From assembly GCA_027924585.1 (NCBI GenBank), contig BSBM01000252.1, forward strand, positions 5,580,001-5,644,000: DNA of 64,000 nucleotides, given 5' to 3'. The position numbers and the translations under genes are program-made. This stretch comes from Larix kaempferi. Lineage: Eukaryota; Streptophyta; Pinopsida; Pinales; Pinaceae. Positions 44,291-55,195 of this stretch are shown here, piece by piece; position 1 is the stretch's first letter, and every line of letters starts with the position of its first letter. Under the pieces are notes generated by a model. That model was not told the DNA's origin and did no database searches. It saw nothing but the letters and a program-made list of their open reading frames with translations.

Positions 44291-45359
44291 GCTCATTGGT
44301 GAGCTCCTAATATGGATACCTAATGAGGGCAGCTATACCAAGATCCTACTTTAAATGTCAACCCGGGGAACGTACAAACTTTAGAGGTGCATGCACTATC
44401 TGTGCTCTTATAGGATAATCTTTGTCACAGTTGGATGTCGGTATCGATGTTCTAAAGGTTGTCTACTAAAGATGTAAACTGGGTATGCTACGGAATTAAA
44501 TACTGGAAAGCAATAAATCTAATTAAAAGAATTAAAGTACGAAAAGCAGTAAATCTGTACTAAGAAATAAAGATACCAAAAGCAGTAAATCTGTTCTACG
44601 AAATAAAGCAGTAAATCTATTTTAAATAATTGAAATGTTGAAAGTGAAGGAGATTATCTTATGAAATTACTCAATGCGGAATGGTAAATCTAGAAAATGA
44701 AAATGTCATAACAGATATATTATAAGATTTGGGAAAACGAAGTCTGTAGTTACTTTATACCTAAAACTAGAATTCTGATCTAAACCATTTTAAATCCCAA
44801 GACTAACATTGAAGTGCAATCATTTCAAGCTATCCATCTACTACTAAAGAAATTGATCACGATGAGAAACAATAAAAAACCTCAGTTATAAACCATGATA
44901 TTGAAAGCAAAGTTGATACACATGCAATCGTTGATTCAAATATGCGTTGAAAGAAAGAACCTACAGGACTACTGAAACTGTTCTGTTGTACTACATAATG
45001 TATTATAAACTACTAGAGAAATAATAAATCATTCAAGCGCTTCCATATGTAATAGAACTGTTCATCAATGTAAAACACATAATTGAAAGAAATACCTGCA
45101 AATAGAAATCTCCTGACCTATGTGTTGGAGGGGACCTCCCCAACCTGTACTCAGGAGAGAATAAAACTTAGAAATACTGGCTGGAATTAATCATCAATCT
45201 CTTATTAAAATATAAAATCCATGTCAAAACAAAGGTCTGTACTTCGCAGTATCGATAGGGCAGAAACGTTAAAACAATGTTTTTCTCAAAATAACAGCAT
45301 GGTCCTCTCGCTACCCGAGAGGTTCATATTTATATGATTTTAATGATGATACTAACTGA
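44291..45359. other. AT-rich flank left of element E, no gene
   Basis: About 1 kb without coding likeness, with a short AGCAGTAAATCTGT repetition at 44515-44625. It probably continues the LTR of element F, which E interrupts (inference from nesting order). Confidence 0.45.
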
Positions 45360-45364
45360 TTGTC

Positions 45365-46088
45365 TGTAGCTAGGGTTTTCACCCTAGCTTGTGCAAATGA
45401 GCACCTACTAAGGAGAATGGACTCCTTAGTAGCAGTTCAATAAACAGTAAATGAAAGTAATAAAACAATACAAATTCTAAACTAGCATGAGCATTAATAA
45501 ACATAACAAAAACATGAAATATGGTGAAGATCTTTCTTGTTTGTATTAAAATTTTACCTCAGGTGTAGAGATTGGTGAAGTTCTTGCAATGGTCCAAGAG
45601 GGTTGCTCCAAACTCCAACTTTGCTCCTTCTCTTTCTCCAAAAGGTTGGAAATGGGCCAAAAGGGACACTCAAGGATGAAAGTAGCTCAAGGGTGAGGTA
45701 GGGTTTCGAGAGTGATTTTGGCAGAGTAAGGGTGTATTTGACTGTGGATATGAAATGAGGGGTCTCCATCACCTATTTATAGGTTTTTGGTGGTGGAGCG
45801 CTGGCCCATGGTTTTGGGAACCATATGGTTTAGGTTAGATGTATAGGGTTTTTTTCCTCCTTTTTCCTCTTTTCCCTCCTTTTTTTATATTTTTTATTCC
45901 CTTTTTAGAGGGTTTTTGCTATTTTGGAGGAATTTTGGATAATTTTGGGGGGGAAAAGGGGTTTTTTAGCCTTTTGGAGGCTTTTTAATGGGATTTTAAG
46001 GTTTTGAAGGTAGATATGGTAGGAAATATGGACAAATGAGTCATGTAATGGGGTAGATGAGGAAGTGATCACTTTTTGGGTGTTAACA
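45365..46088 (-). repeat. 3' LTR of element E
   Basis: Minus strand TGTTAACACC...GCTACA, nearly identical to 59662-60402; small indels account for 724 vs 741 bp. A polypurine tract lies at its upstream edge. Confidence 0.93.
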
Positions 46089-46102
46089 GATTGCCCCCTG
46101 AT
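46089..46102 (-). promoter_or_regulatory. Polypurine tract of element E
   Basis: Minus strand CATCAGGGGGCAATC next to TGTTAACA. Confidence 0.85.
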
Positions 46103-49100
46103 GTGTGAGGGTAGGATCTCATTGTATGGTCGATAGACATCATAAGTCTTTTATGGTTTTCCTGGGGTGTGGAGAAGAGAAGAAACAAACTAGAGCCCGA
46201 AACAACGGTCCCAAACAAACTGAAAACCGAAAGTACATGACCTCAATAATGAATGAGGAATAATCTGAACATATGGACGAGGCGGGCATTCCCATGCTCA
46301 TATCAAGATATAGAACAACAATAACAATGGGGTCTAAAATATGGGGACCTGAAATATACATGGCCTCAAATAATGAATGAGGAAGAATCTCAATATATGG
46401 ACGAGGCGAGCATACCCATGCTCGTATCAAGATACATAAAAAGTAACTGTGAGGCCCGAAAAAGGGGGACCTGTAGGATACATAGAGAACCACTGTGTAC
46501 ATCATAAGGGTCCAGAGGGGACACAAATCTGCGACATAGTGCTGGGCTGACCATGTCTGAGCTGAAGAACTGATACACTAGAATAACAACAGTGCTGTTG
46601 AGTGTGGTACTAGAGGAACAGATGAGTTGTTGGAGCATAGTCACGGGGAGTCATGTCCTCAATGGTACACTGAACTGGGTACTCAAGGAGGCATGTAACT
46701 GGATGGCTTCCGAATACAATCGCCAACGCAACCCGGACATCCACGGGAACATATAACTGGGTGTTCCGAAGTGACTCACCAATGTGCTAGAGTCAGGGGA
46801 AATCCAGGGTCTTCGACCAATAACTGAAGGGATATAAACCCTACGCGATTCTCAACGATGCGATCAAGGTGTTGAAGTCAAGCATGTGAGAAACAACCAC
46901 TCGAAGAGGCAATGATGACTCCTGTCAGAATGGTCCATAGGCACTCACCACAGATGGTGATGGGTCCAAGGCGCAGGGACCTCTGGGTCTATCCTCTGGA
47001 ATAGAGGGGAGGTCGTCGACAGAGGGAGACCTGCAACTATCAAGGAAATGATGTTTCCTTGACAAGAGCGTGAGGTGGAGAACTGAAGTGTGAGAGTACT
47101 GATGGTAGGAATGACAAAGTGTGGAGGATAACTGGGCAAGTAGAGTGGGTGGACTCAAACTTCCTTTGTTCAGAGTATGATGGCGGGGATCATAGCTGTA
47201 CTGGATCAAGGATAGTGACTGGGATGAGGGATACTCAAGCTGGTGTAAAATGGCAGGAGACTACAGACTACTCTGAACAAAGACGACCTGATTGGGGGTG
47301 CTACTGAGATGATCAACCATAGTACCAAGAGGCACGGGGGGACTTCTTCATGGGTTAAGGAACTAGAAGAAGTGTGTGTAAAGTGGTACCATCGTGTGGA
47401 TTTATACGAGCCCAAGACAGTTCATGCTCGTGATTTCTTTCAATTTTAAGGAGTTTGAAAACGATAAGAAGAATCTGAAATAATGGAATGGTACTGTCGT
47501 GTGGATTTGTACGAGCCCAGGACAGTTCATGCTCGTGGTTGCTTTCAATTTTAGAGAGTCTGAAAGCGATAAGAAGACTCCAGGGGGTTGCTTTTTCGTG
47601 TGTTAGTCTCCAAGGTCCGAAGAAGCATAAAGGATGCAATGAAGAACTCTTCTAACCGGTGTGACTAGAGTATTCCTTTTTCATAATTAGTCTACCAGGT
47701 TCGGAAAAGGGGTAAACTTATACCAGATAGACGCCCTTTCAGGTACTTTAACGAGCATGAAAGGAAGCAAGATTGCTCAAATATCTTTTCATTGTTTTAG
47801 GAGTTAGAAAAGAGCTTAACAGAAACTCCCTAAGTGCCTTTTTCGTAAAGGACTTGTCCGGCCCGAAAAAGGGATAAAATTATACCGAACAAAAGGAATA
47901 GACAGGCAAGGAGGAAGTGCTCAATCAAGGAACATTGATGATGACCAGGAACGAGGGAGGGGGGGAACATTGGTGGGCCTCCTTGCAGTGTAATGAATGG
48001 TGGCAAAATAACGAAACGATTGCAGTATGACATGAGTGAATGGCTCATGTAAAAATGTGGAACAATCCGATGGCGGCGGATGTGGCACGCAAACTGAGGC
48101 AGCAAGGTGTCGGGACACAATGTTGAAATTGTACCAAGTGAGAGTATGAAATGATCTCAAGCATCATCACGAGCTCGAAAAAATGAATTCGGCGATATAA
48201 AAAGTGTCAAAAACGGATAACGGCCGATGTGGCACACAAACCGAGGGGACAGGGGGCATTTTGGAAAAATACCAGAAAAATATGGGGGTGAGAGCGAGAA
48301 ATGATCTCAAGCATCATCACAGGCTCGGAAAAATGAATCTGATGATATAAAATATACCAAAAATGGAGAGTAGCCAAAGTGGCACGCAAACCGAGGTGAC
48401 TAGTGCTGTCTAAAAAATGCTCAAAAATTGATGTGGAAAAAATAAGAAAACAAGTGGACCATCATGACGGTCTCGTCGTGCTGATTCCAGTGGTGGAAAT
48501 GGTTCAAAAAATGGACTCCGTATGGGTGCAGGATGGCCAAAACAAGAAAAAGTCAACGGACTATAAATAGTGAGTGGGTCCAACATGACAAGTGTCATTT
48601 GGACTTGTTGACTTTGACTAGTAATCAGAGTGGACCAGAGCTGAGGTGTCATTTCTGGACAATCCGGTCGGCCGTTTTCAGATCTGGGAGTTATAGGTAT
48701 TTCGATAAACTCATACCTTCATTTTCATTGGGTTTTGGGTAGGGTGGTGGGTCCCAAGGGATTTTATTGTATGGTCCATGTGGGTGGACCGTGTGTTTGT
48801 GGGGTGGAACCGTGGTCGGGGCCCGTGGGCTTCAGAGTTGATCACATGGTTGAGGACCGCGATGTTCGGGTCGAAATACACGGTCTGGTACCGCGCATTT
48901 AGAGGCTGAACACGCGGTTCGAAACTACAAGTTTGGCTCCTCCAGGCACGGTTTGGGACCGCAACTCTAGCCCTGATAGCCGTGGTCGGAAACTGCGGTA
49001 AGGGGTCCTGAAGCTGCGATTGGGATCGAGCTGTTAGGGTTCCCTGAGGGGGGGGGAACAGGTTTACTTCGTTGACATGAGTCTGATGAGTTTTCCTTGT

Positions 49101-49112
49101 GTGATTGATAGG
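46103..49112. other. Conserved non-coding block of element E between antisense gene and 3' LTR
   Basis: Counterpart of 14313-16961. Many short frames, none with family likeness. Contains the GAGC/GCTC repeat pair (47395-47560), the CCTTTTTCG/CGAAAAAGG hairpin (47837-47872), several CCCGAAAAAG half-sites (46455, 47865), near-duplicate segments at 48125-48250 and 48280-48390 (ATGATCTCAAGCATCATCAC), and GC-rich CGGTTCGAAACT / CGGTTTGGGACCGC repetition at 48840-49000 just upstream of the antisense ATG. Confidence 0.6.
47837..47872. other. Hairpin CCTTTTTCG / CGAAAAAGG (element E)
   Basis: Perfect 9-bp stem, 18-base loop. Equivalent of the hairpin at 16022-16056 in element B. Confidence 0.65.
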
Positions 49113-50374
49113 ATGTTGCTGGTTCTGTGGTGGGAACGGGAGGTCCCGGATGAGATAGTAGAGGTCATCCAGAGGGATCGCCATGTGTGGTCGACGTTGG
49201 GATTGTGCGGACTTCTGAAGTTCACACAGGTATCGATGATGCAGTCAGTAGCGTTGTTGCTGAACCGGCTAGTGAGCTTTTGGGAGGCAGACATTCAGGC
49301 ATTCAGGGTGTAGGGGGAGAGAGTGGATCTCACCCTTGCAAATGTCTATTTCATGACGGGGTTTCCCTATCTGGGTAGGGTGGCGGATACGTAGCCACGA
49401 GTATCCGTGGATGTAGATATGGAGGATATGTTGGAGCGATACTATGTTCCAGAGGTGAGGGTGCAGAGGAATGCACTTCGGGTGGTGGACCTTTAGGAGC
49501 TAGCAGTACAGGCTATTGCGACGTGCGTGGTTCGGGTTTTCGGGTCCCAGTCACCTGAGAAGGTGTCTGGGGGCCAGATGCAGCTAGTGGAGCGGGTACT
49601 GGATGAGGTCTATTATGCGTGGGGCCAGATGTTCTTCACTTGTGTGCAGCGGCAGCTGACATCGGTGAAGGAATCTGGCAAGGGATTCTGTTATGGATCC
49701 TTTCTATGTGCTTTCTTCATTGAGCAGGTGCCTACATTGCGGCCACGGGTGCTGGTCAGGGCAGGAGGACTGAGGGAGCCGCGTATGGTGTGGTGGGGAG
49801 AGATGATGCACCGTCGGGGTGGCGGTGAGGTGGGTAGATACTTCACTTAGGAGTTGTACCTACAGTTGCTACAGATGCCGCTGACACTGGATGAATTTCC
49901 ATACAGAGATATGGACTACACCGGGGATCCAGAGGCACCACGGGCACTAGGACAGGCATGGGGACCAGATGGTACGTATAGATTTTATTGCATGTTATGG
50001 ATGTCAAGATTTGTTATGATAGGTTTGTTGATATACTGGTACTGACTGATGTGTGATCTACAGATGTGGGCCTGCGACCACCACCAGGACATATAGCACG
50101 CAGGAGGCACGTGGCGGTACCATCCCTACCAGGCCGAGGGGAGGTGCATCGACGGGATGCTGAGGGGACTCTGGAGTTCATACGAATGCTTCTGGATCGG
50201 TTGCTAGTGGGAGTGATCGATGACGGGTGGCGGGACGTGGATCCGGAGGTGATTCAGGATTGCATGAGGGCGCCACGGGAGTTCCGGTCGATCGCAATTC
50301 GGTTGGCCATCTTAGCGGACAGGGGACAGGCACATGAGCCCACAGGGGATGAGGAGCTGCTGGAGGAGGAGTGA
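49113..50374 (+). pseudogene. Antisense plant-mobile-domain-like gene of element E (two exons)
   Basis: Homologue of 16962-18268, again opposite to gag-pol and again beginning one base after an AG (GATAG|GATG). It reads MLLVLWWEREVPDEI, LCGLLKFTQVSMM, LLLNRLVSFWEADIQAF, LTLANVYFMTGFPYLGRV, GYGSFLCAFFIEQVP in slightly diverged form, VWWGEMMHRRGGGE and FPYRDMDY. Four TAG stops (49311, near 49392, near 49494, 49848) lie in one otherwise continuous frame. A 92-base GT-AG intron (49972-50063) joins WGPD to DVGLRPPPGH; exon 2 ends in an acidic tail at 50374. Shared positions with B include CGLLKF, RL...W..D...F, YF.TG, YGS.LC.FF.E..P and RRGGGE-like. More decayed than B's copy. Confidence 0.72.
49972..50063 (+). 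other. Predicted phase-1 intron in the antisense gene (element E)
   Basis: Donor G|GTACGT, acceptor GATCTACAG|AT, 92 bases. Same position and phase as 17824-17924. Intron sequence itself is not conserved, as expected for a real intron. Confidence 0.75.
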
Positions 50375-50564
50375 GGGGAGGACTCAGAGGCAGCTGATGC
50401 AGGGTATGACTCTCATTAGGGAGTACAAGGGACTGCCCCCCCCCCCCCCGATTTTGTAGCTACGACATGTATTCTATGAGGCGTAGGGATGTATAGATAT
50501 TTTTTTGTATAGCTAAGTACGGGGGTACTCAGGACATGTTTGACATTCATTTTTTGATATATAT

Positions 50565-50850
50565 ATATATGCACATGGAAGCACCTTTTTGCGATGATGA
50601 TTTAGTGTACGCACGTGGATGCGCTTATGGTTTGTTATATGGTTGTACTGCACATGGATACAAGTAGTGTAGGATGTTAGGCACATGGATGCCCCTTGTG
50701 TATTTTATGTATTGCACATGGATGCAACATTATGTATGTAGGATTAGACATGTGGATGCCCCTGTATATGAATGTGTTTTTATTTTTATTGCACATGGAT
50801 GCAAATGTTTTGTGTGATGATAGGCACGTGGATGCCCCTTGCAATGTTTT
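50565..50850. repeat. GCACATGGATGC repeat, about eight units
   Basis: GCACATGGATGC or GCACGTGGATGCCCC recurs at about 50571, 50612, 50651, 50681, 50714, 50749, 50791 and 50823, with T/G-rich spacers of about 20-30 bases. Lies between the 3' end of the antisense gene and the end of the RNase H ORF. A run of 14 C is at about 50436-50450. Confidence 0.75.
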
Positions 50851-50907
50851 TGGATTTTTATATATTTTTTATGAGATGTTAGGGGATGATGATGCATGAT
50901 GGATGTT

Positions 50908-51336
50908 TTACATGGTGTGATTGATATGCCAATCTAGGATGTTGTTATCCATTTGATCTACGACACTATTTTGAGCTCTTGGGACATGGGTGAATGTTAT
51001 GGATTCAAACTGTCGGTTGAGTTGTTTTGTGTGCAGGAATTTTCTAAGGAGGCAGGGATCATGCACCTGGTAGAAGTTGTTGAGCTGGGAGACAAGTAGC
51101 TGGGAGTCAAGGAACACATGAAGGTGACATATGCCCATCTGGAGGGAAACAGTCAGGAGACCGGTCACAGCATCATACTCCGCCTGGTTATTGGTAGCAG
51201 CGCTTATACATATTCCGTCAAGGTGAATCAATTCATGTGAAGGGGAATATAAGACCCATGCTATAGAAGCCATGTTGGGAGACCAGCGGCTTGCTCCATC
51301 GGCGAAGCCAATGTAATGAGGTGGAAGATGGTCCAT
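50908..51336 (-). CDS. Archaeal-type RNase H (second RNase H) of element E
   Basis: Intact separate ORF of 142 residues about 100 bases after the integrase stop, same architecture as 18378-18854. Acidic residues: D in GFADGASR, E in NNQAEYDAV, D in FLDSQLLVSQL, D in SVVDQMDNNILDW. Upstream is a pyrimidine-rich stretch (CTCTCTTTTTGTTTTTCACC) that could be a splice acceptor tract. Being open in a partly deleted element suggests recent activity of the family or chance. Confidence 0.82.
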   Translation of the reverse strand: MDHLPPHYIGFADGASRWSPNMASIAWVLYSPSHELIHLDGICISAATNNQAEYDAVTGLLTVSLQMGICHLHVFLDSQLLVSQLNNFYQVHDPCLLRKFLHTKQLNRQFESITFTHVPRAQNSVVDQMDNNILDWHINHTM

Positions 51337-51438
51337 TTGTGGTCATGCAAAAATGATGAATGTAAGATTGCGGTAAAAAAGGTGAAAAACAAAAAGAGAG
51401 CAAACTGTACAATACGGACCAATGGGTCCATGGGATAT

Positions 51439-52272
51439 TTAGGGATAAAAGCGTTTAAGATACAACCCATTACGGGGGTTGCGCAAAGGGTGACCTTCGG
51501 AGTCAATTAAAATGTATGCCCCATTGCTGAGGTAGGTCTGCACGATGTAGGGGCCTTGCCACATGGATTCAAACTTTCCTTTACCTGTTTTGTCGTGGGC
51601 TTGGTCATAGGCGAGGACGAGGTCCCCTTCATGGAAAGTTCGAGGGTGTACATGTTTGTCGTAACCAGCTTTGGAGCGGTTCTTGGTGGCTTCAATGGTC
51701 AGGAGAGTGGCACGACGATCTTCATCATCTTTTTCTAGTGACAGCAGACGTTGCTCGAGTGGGGAGGTGTTAGGGAGAAGCTTGACGACGATGTGTAAGG
51801 CAGGTATCTGACACTTGATGGGGAGGACAGACTCTACACCGTGAACTAAATGAAACGGGGTAAAACCGGTGGCGGTCTTGGTGGATGTACGGTAAGCCCA
51901 TAAGGTAGGGAACAACATGTGGTGCCAATTGGACTTATGCCAGTCAACAGTGCATTGGAGGATGGTTTTTAGAATTTTGTTAATGGCCTCTACTTGATCG
52001 TTCCCTTGGGGGTAGTAAGTAGAGGAATACTGATGTTGGAACTCGAGGAGGGTGGATAACTCGCGCCAAATGGAATCTTCGAAGTGGGAACCATGGTCTA
52101 ATACCAACTGCTTGGGGACCCCGAATCGAGTGATAACGTGGTTAAAAAAGAAACGAGCAGTGGTGTCAGCAGTACAATTGAAGGTGTCACAGAACTCTTG
52201 GAAAAGTTTTTTGTAGGCGTCAATCTCATACTCATTGTAGGAGGCTCCTAAGGTAATGATTTCAAGAGCACC
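51439..52272 (-). pseudogene. Fused pre-RT segment and integrase of element E (RT/RNase H deleted)
   Basis: The minus strand first reads PGALEIITLGASYNEYEIDAY and KKLFQEFCD, the stretch just before RT (compare LFKEFRDVFSWSYEEMPG in B). It goes directly into TFNCTADTTARFFFNHVI, TRFGVPKQLVLDHGSHFED from the middle of the integrase core. RT, RNase H, the HHCC zinc site and the first catalytic Asp are missing, while the reading frame is kept across the joint (about 52184-52190). The rest is open: GNDQVEAINK with the Glu, LWAYRTSTKTATGFTPFHLVHG, SMWQGPYIVQTYLSNGAYILID, then stop after NGLYLKRFYP. Confidence 0.88.
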
Positions 52273-52277
52273 AGGTG

Positions 52278-53580
52278 TGTCATGTCCCCTCCCATTATAC
52301 TAGTGCAATGGAGAGGATCGTGATCCCAAACCGGGCATCTAGCCCCATGTACTTATGAAGTAAGCATGCAAGACATATGAGGATGCATAAGTATTTGTTT
52401 ATACACAGCAGAAGTAATTTCAATTAGTCATTCATTTTACATTCAAGATATTCATCCATTAAACCATTTAAAGATATCACAAGAGGATACTTATCTTAAT
52501 GAAGTAGTCCCAAGCAACCAGCTACGCTTCTGCAACGTTCCACCCAACTGTAGGCCAATGTGCTCCTTAATCTGTCAGCACCACTTCCACCCCCGAGCTG
52601 AGCATGATCTCCACAAGGAACTAGGGAACAACAGGGTCTCACATAACCATAGATACACCAGAATCAGCCATACCAACCAGCAGTTGGGTTTCTGAGGCTG
52701 CTAGGAGAGGGATGCATATAACAGCAAAAGTGTAAGTGCTGGGCATAAGAAAAACGTTTCAACAGTGGAATGCACGAGATGGGGTTTCTTGAGCTTCAGA
52801 AAAACGTGGGTAGACTCAAAATGAATTGGCAAACTGGGTAAATTCGACTGGGAGAGAAACCCATTCCAGAAAAACACCCCAAGGGAAAAAAAGACCTCTC
52901 CCTCAGCCCAAAATCGTGTCCCTCCTTTCCCAACTACTGCACAATACCAAAAACGAGTTCCTGGACATGGAAAAATGCAGGGTTATGGTGAAAAACGTGA
53001 GGATAAACTCCAGTAAGCTCAGTCTGCGTGAGAGGAAGAATGCCATGGGTGAAGAATGGATTTGGGCCAATTTCGTGGGGGTTTTCTTGCCCAGCCAACC
53101 CAAAACTCGATTTCCCCAGGTTGTTGTCTTTCCCATACACGAAAATTGACAGCCATACCTCTCCCATCCCAAGGCATTAATTGTCTCAACCAATTATTGG
53201 AAGAATTAAATGATTGGGTGCATGAGGCCAAATGGGTAGTTGAGAGTTCATGGGTTTCCTCAATGAAATGGCTTAACACCATGGCTCAAGGGTTTGTTTA
53301 TTTTCCCTCCCTATTCCTTGTAAAGATCATGCCCCCATCTCTTTGTTGCATTGTGTAGCTGGTTGTGGGTTTTTCATTAAAATTGCATGTTTACATGATG
53401 TCCGATTTTACATTGTGCTCCGCTAGCACAAGAACCATATGCATCTATTCTAATTGCCGATACATAAAATGATAAATCAGTGGCGGGGCCTTGGCCTTGA
53501 GCTCCTCACCATGACTAAATGACAATATTTACATAATTTACAATTTAATGAAAAAGGGGGTAAAAAATGGGGACGTGACA
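52278..53580 (-). mobile_element. Solo LTR (element D family) inserted in element E, with target duplication
   Basis: 1,303 bases. Ends are TGTCATGTCCCC and GGGGACGTGACA on the plus strand, flanked by AGGTG at 52273-52277 and 53581-53585. No internal sequence, so a solo LTR. Minus orientation; homologous to 40627-41923. It splits the pol frame of E between ISDPPC and PGALEII. Open frames 52826-53358 are not genes. Confidence 0.9.
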
Positions 53581-54509
53581 AGGTGGGTCAGAGATATCTA
53601 TGTGGATGACGGGTGAGATGTTGGCCATGTTACCTTCCTCAAAAGCATCAGGAGCGGGAATAGGATCCTTAAACCAGTCGACTTTGGTGGGAATGAAATC
53701 TTTGGACTCAACCGCGAATTGGGTAGCTGTGGTAGAGGAGGATTCTTCTAGGAGGAAATAGGAACGATGTTGCATGTCGTCCCAGGGATAATCCGGGGCA
53801 GCGAGAGCCTCGAGGATCTCCTCATCATTGAGAAAACTGTGAGTTGTCAAATCAGTTGACATGGAAGTGGTAGTCGAAGAGATCATATAAATGGTGTTAA
53901 TCTCTCCGGATGAGGATGATACCGGGGGGTGGATCTCCTCAATTGTGGGGGGTGCCATCTAAAGGTACAAATTATTCATCTTGTAGAGAGCGGCTCTGTA
54001 ATCTGGGAGATCAGGATAGTGATGTCAGTAGTGGCCGTAAATACCGCATATGGCACAAGGGTGGTTGGTACGCAGTGATTTATCATGAGGCTTAGGGGTT
54101 GGATCTAGTTCGACAACCGAGATGTTGGGGTCGTCGTCAAGAATTTGCATGTGTTCCTATAATGCAGGTGATTGTGGACATTGATGAGTCGAATGGCCTA
54201 ACAAATCACACAACGAGCATTTTGGGGGGAGCACGAAACACTGGAGGGGGTTTAACTGCCTTGGGAGGGGGTACAGTAGTGTATGGTTGTGGGCCTCTAC
54301 CCCCAGTGGGCTTGATAAGAGGAGGGGGATTTGTAGATGATGAAGGGGTAGCGACACTGGGAGGGCGGTTGACTAGTAGTGACAATGGGTTGCACCGGTT
54401 GTAGGATGACATTTGGTGTCGGCGGGGGGAACGGGAAGCAAAATATACCACACGGGTAATCCTAAGGTTAACCTGGGGAGGCTGAGAGTAACCATAACCA
54501 GGGTGCTTA
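53581..54509 (-). pseudogene. Protease-RT linker of element E with two zinc-knuckle motifs
   Basis: Downstream of protease the frame reads a Pro-rich stretch, then CSLCDLLGHSTHQC (CX2CX4HX4C, 54160-54205), then LRTNHPCAICGIYGHY (54025-54085) ahead of a TGA. An acidic segment follows (NDEEILEALAAPDYPWDDMQHRSYFLL, EEGNMANISPVIHIDISD). PWDDMQHRS matches PWEHMHHRS in element B. Zinc knuckles after protease are unusual: the second repeats the LRTNHPC.ICG.Y.HY motif at 55840-55895 before protease, so this looks like an internal duplication. Confidence 0.75.
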
Positions 54510-55195
54510 CTACTCCCGAGGGAGGGAATAGGAAGGGGATTGTCTGGGTGGGTGTAACACCAATGTGACTAGGTACCAATGGTGGTTTGGGTAACAAGGT
54601 GGTTGATTGTTGGGTGTTTGTGTATTATGGGAAAGAGTACAGAGGTCAGAGACTACGGTCACGAGTGACAGGGGTGGAATGGATTGGAATGTGGAAGTCA
54701 TCGGCGTGTCTGAGTAAAGTCCGGGTCCCACGGAGGAAACAAACGAGGTAGTTGCACCAAAAATAGGTTGTTCAACCATGGGGAGAACATTTTCGGGTGC
54801 AGCGGGGGCATTGGGATCGTAACAGGTGAGTTGGTCGACCTTGATCACGCGTCCGTCATGGGGGAACATCATGGTATGAAAAACGGATGAGGCAACCACC
54901 TGCATGGCATACATGTAGCTGCGGCCAAGTAAGAGGTTATAATCAAGTTGGGCATTGATGACCTCTATGTCAATGAGCACGGTTTTTCCAGCCAACTGGA
55001 TGGGGACATTAGCTAGGAGACCTTGGGGTTGAGCCGAACGGTCGTCGTAGGCTCCCAACGCAGTGGTGGACTGCTGGAGGGTAGGGGATCCCAAATTCTT
55101 CCAAACAAATGTGGACATAACGCATGTAGAGGCACCTTCATCGATAATGCACTGATGGATGACAAGATTTCGAACGGAAACAGAAACTTGGAACG
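54510..55195 (-). pseudogene. Aspartic protease of element E
   Basis: Active-site motif IIDEGASTCVMS near 55130-55165, D-E-G-A as in element B, then WKNLGSPTLQ and DYNLLLGRSYMYAMQVVAS. Continues open as a Pro/Ser-rich tail to 54510. The boundary with gag near 55195 shows a frame change. Confidence 0.85.

Noticed and set aside
46140-49184. Many minus-strand ORFs of 60-157 residues
   Set aside because: None recurs in the homologous block of element B; shadow frames in GC-biased non-coding sequence.
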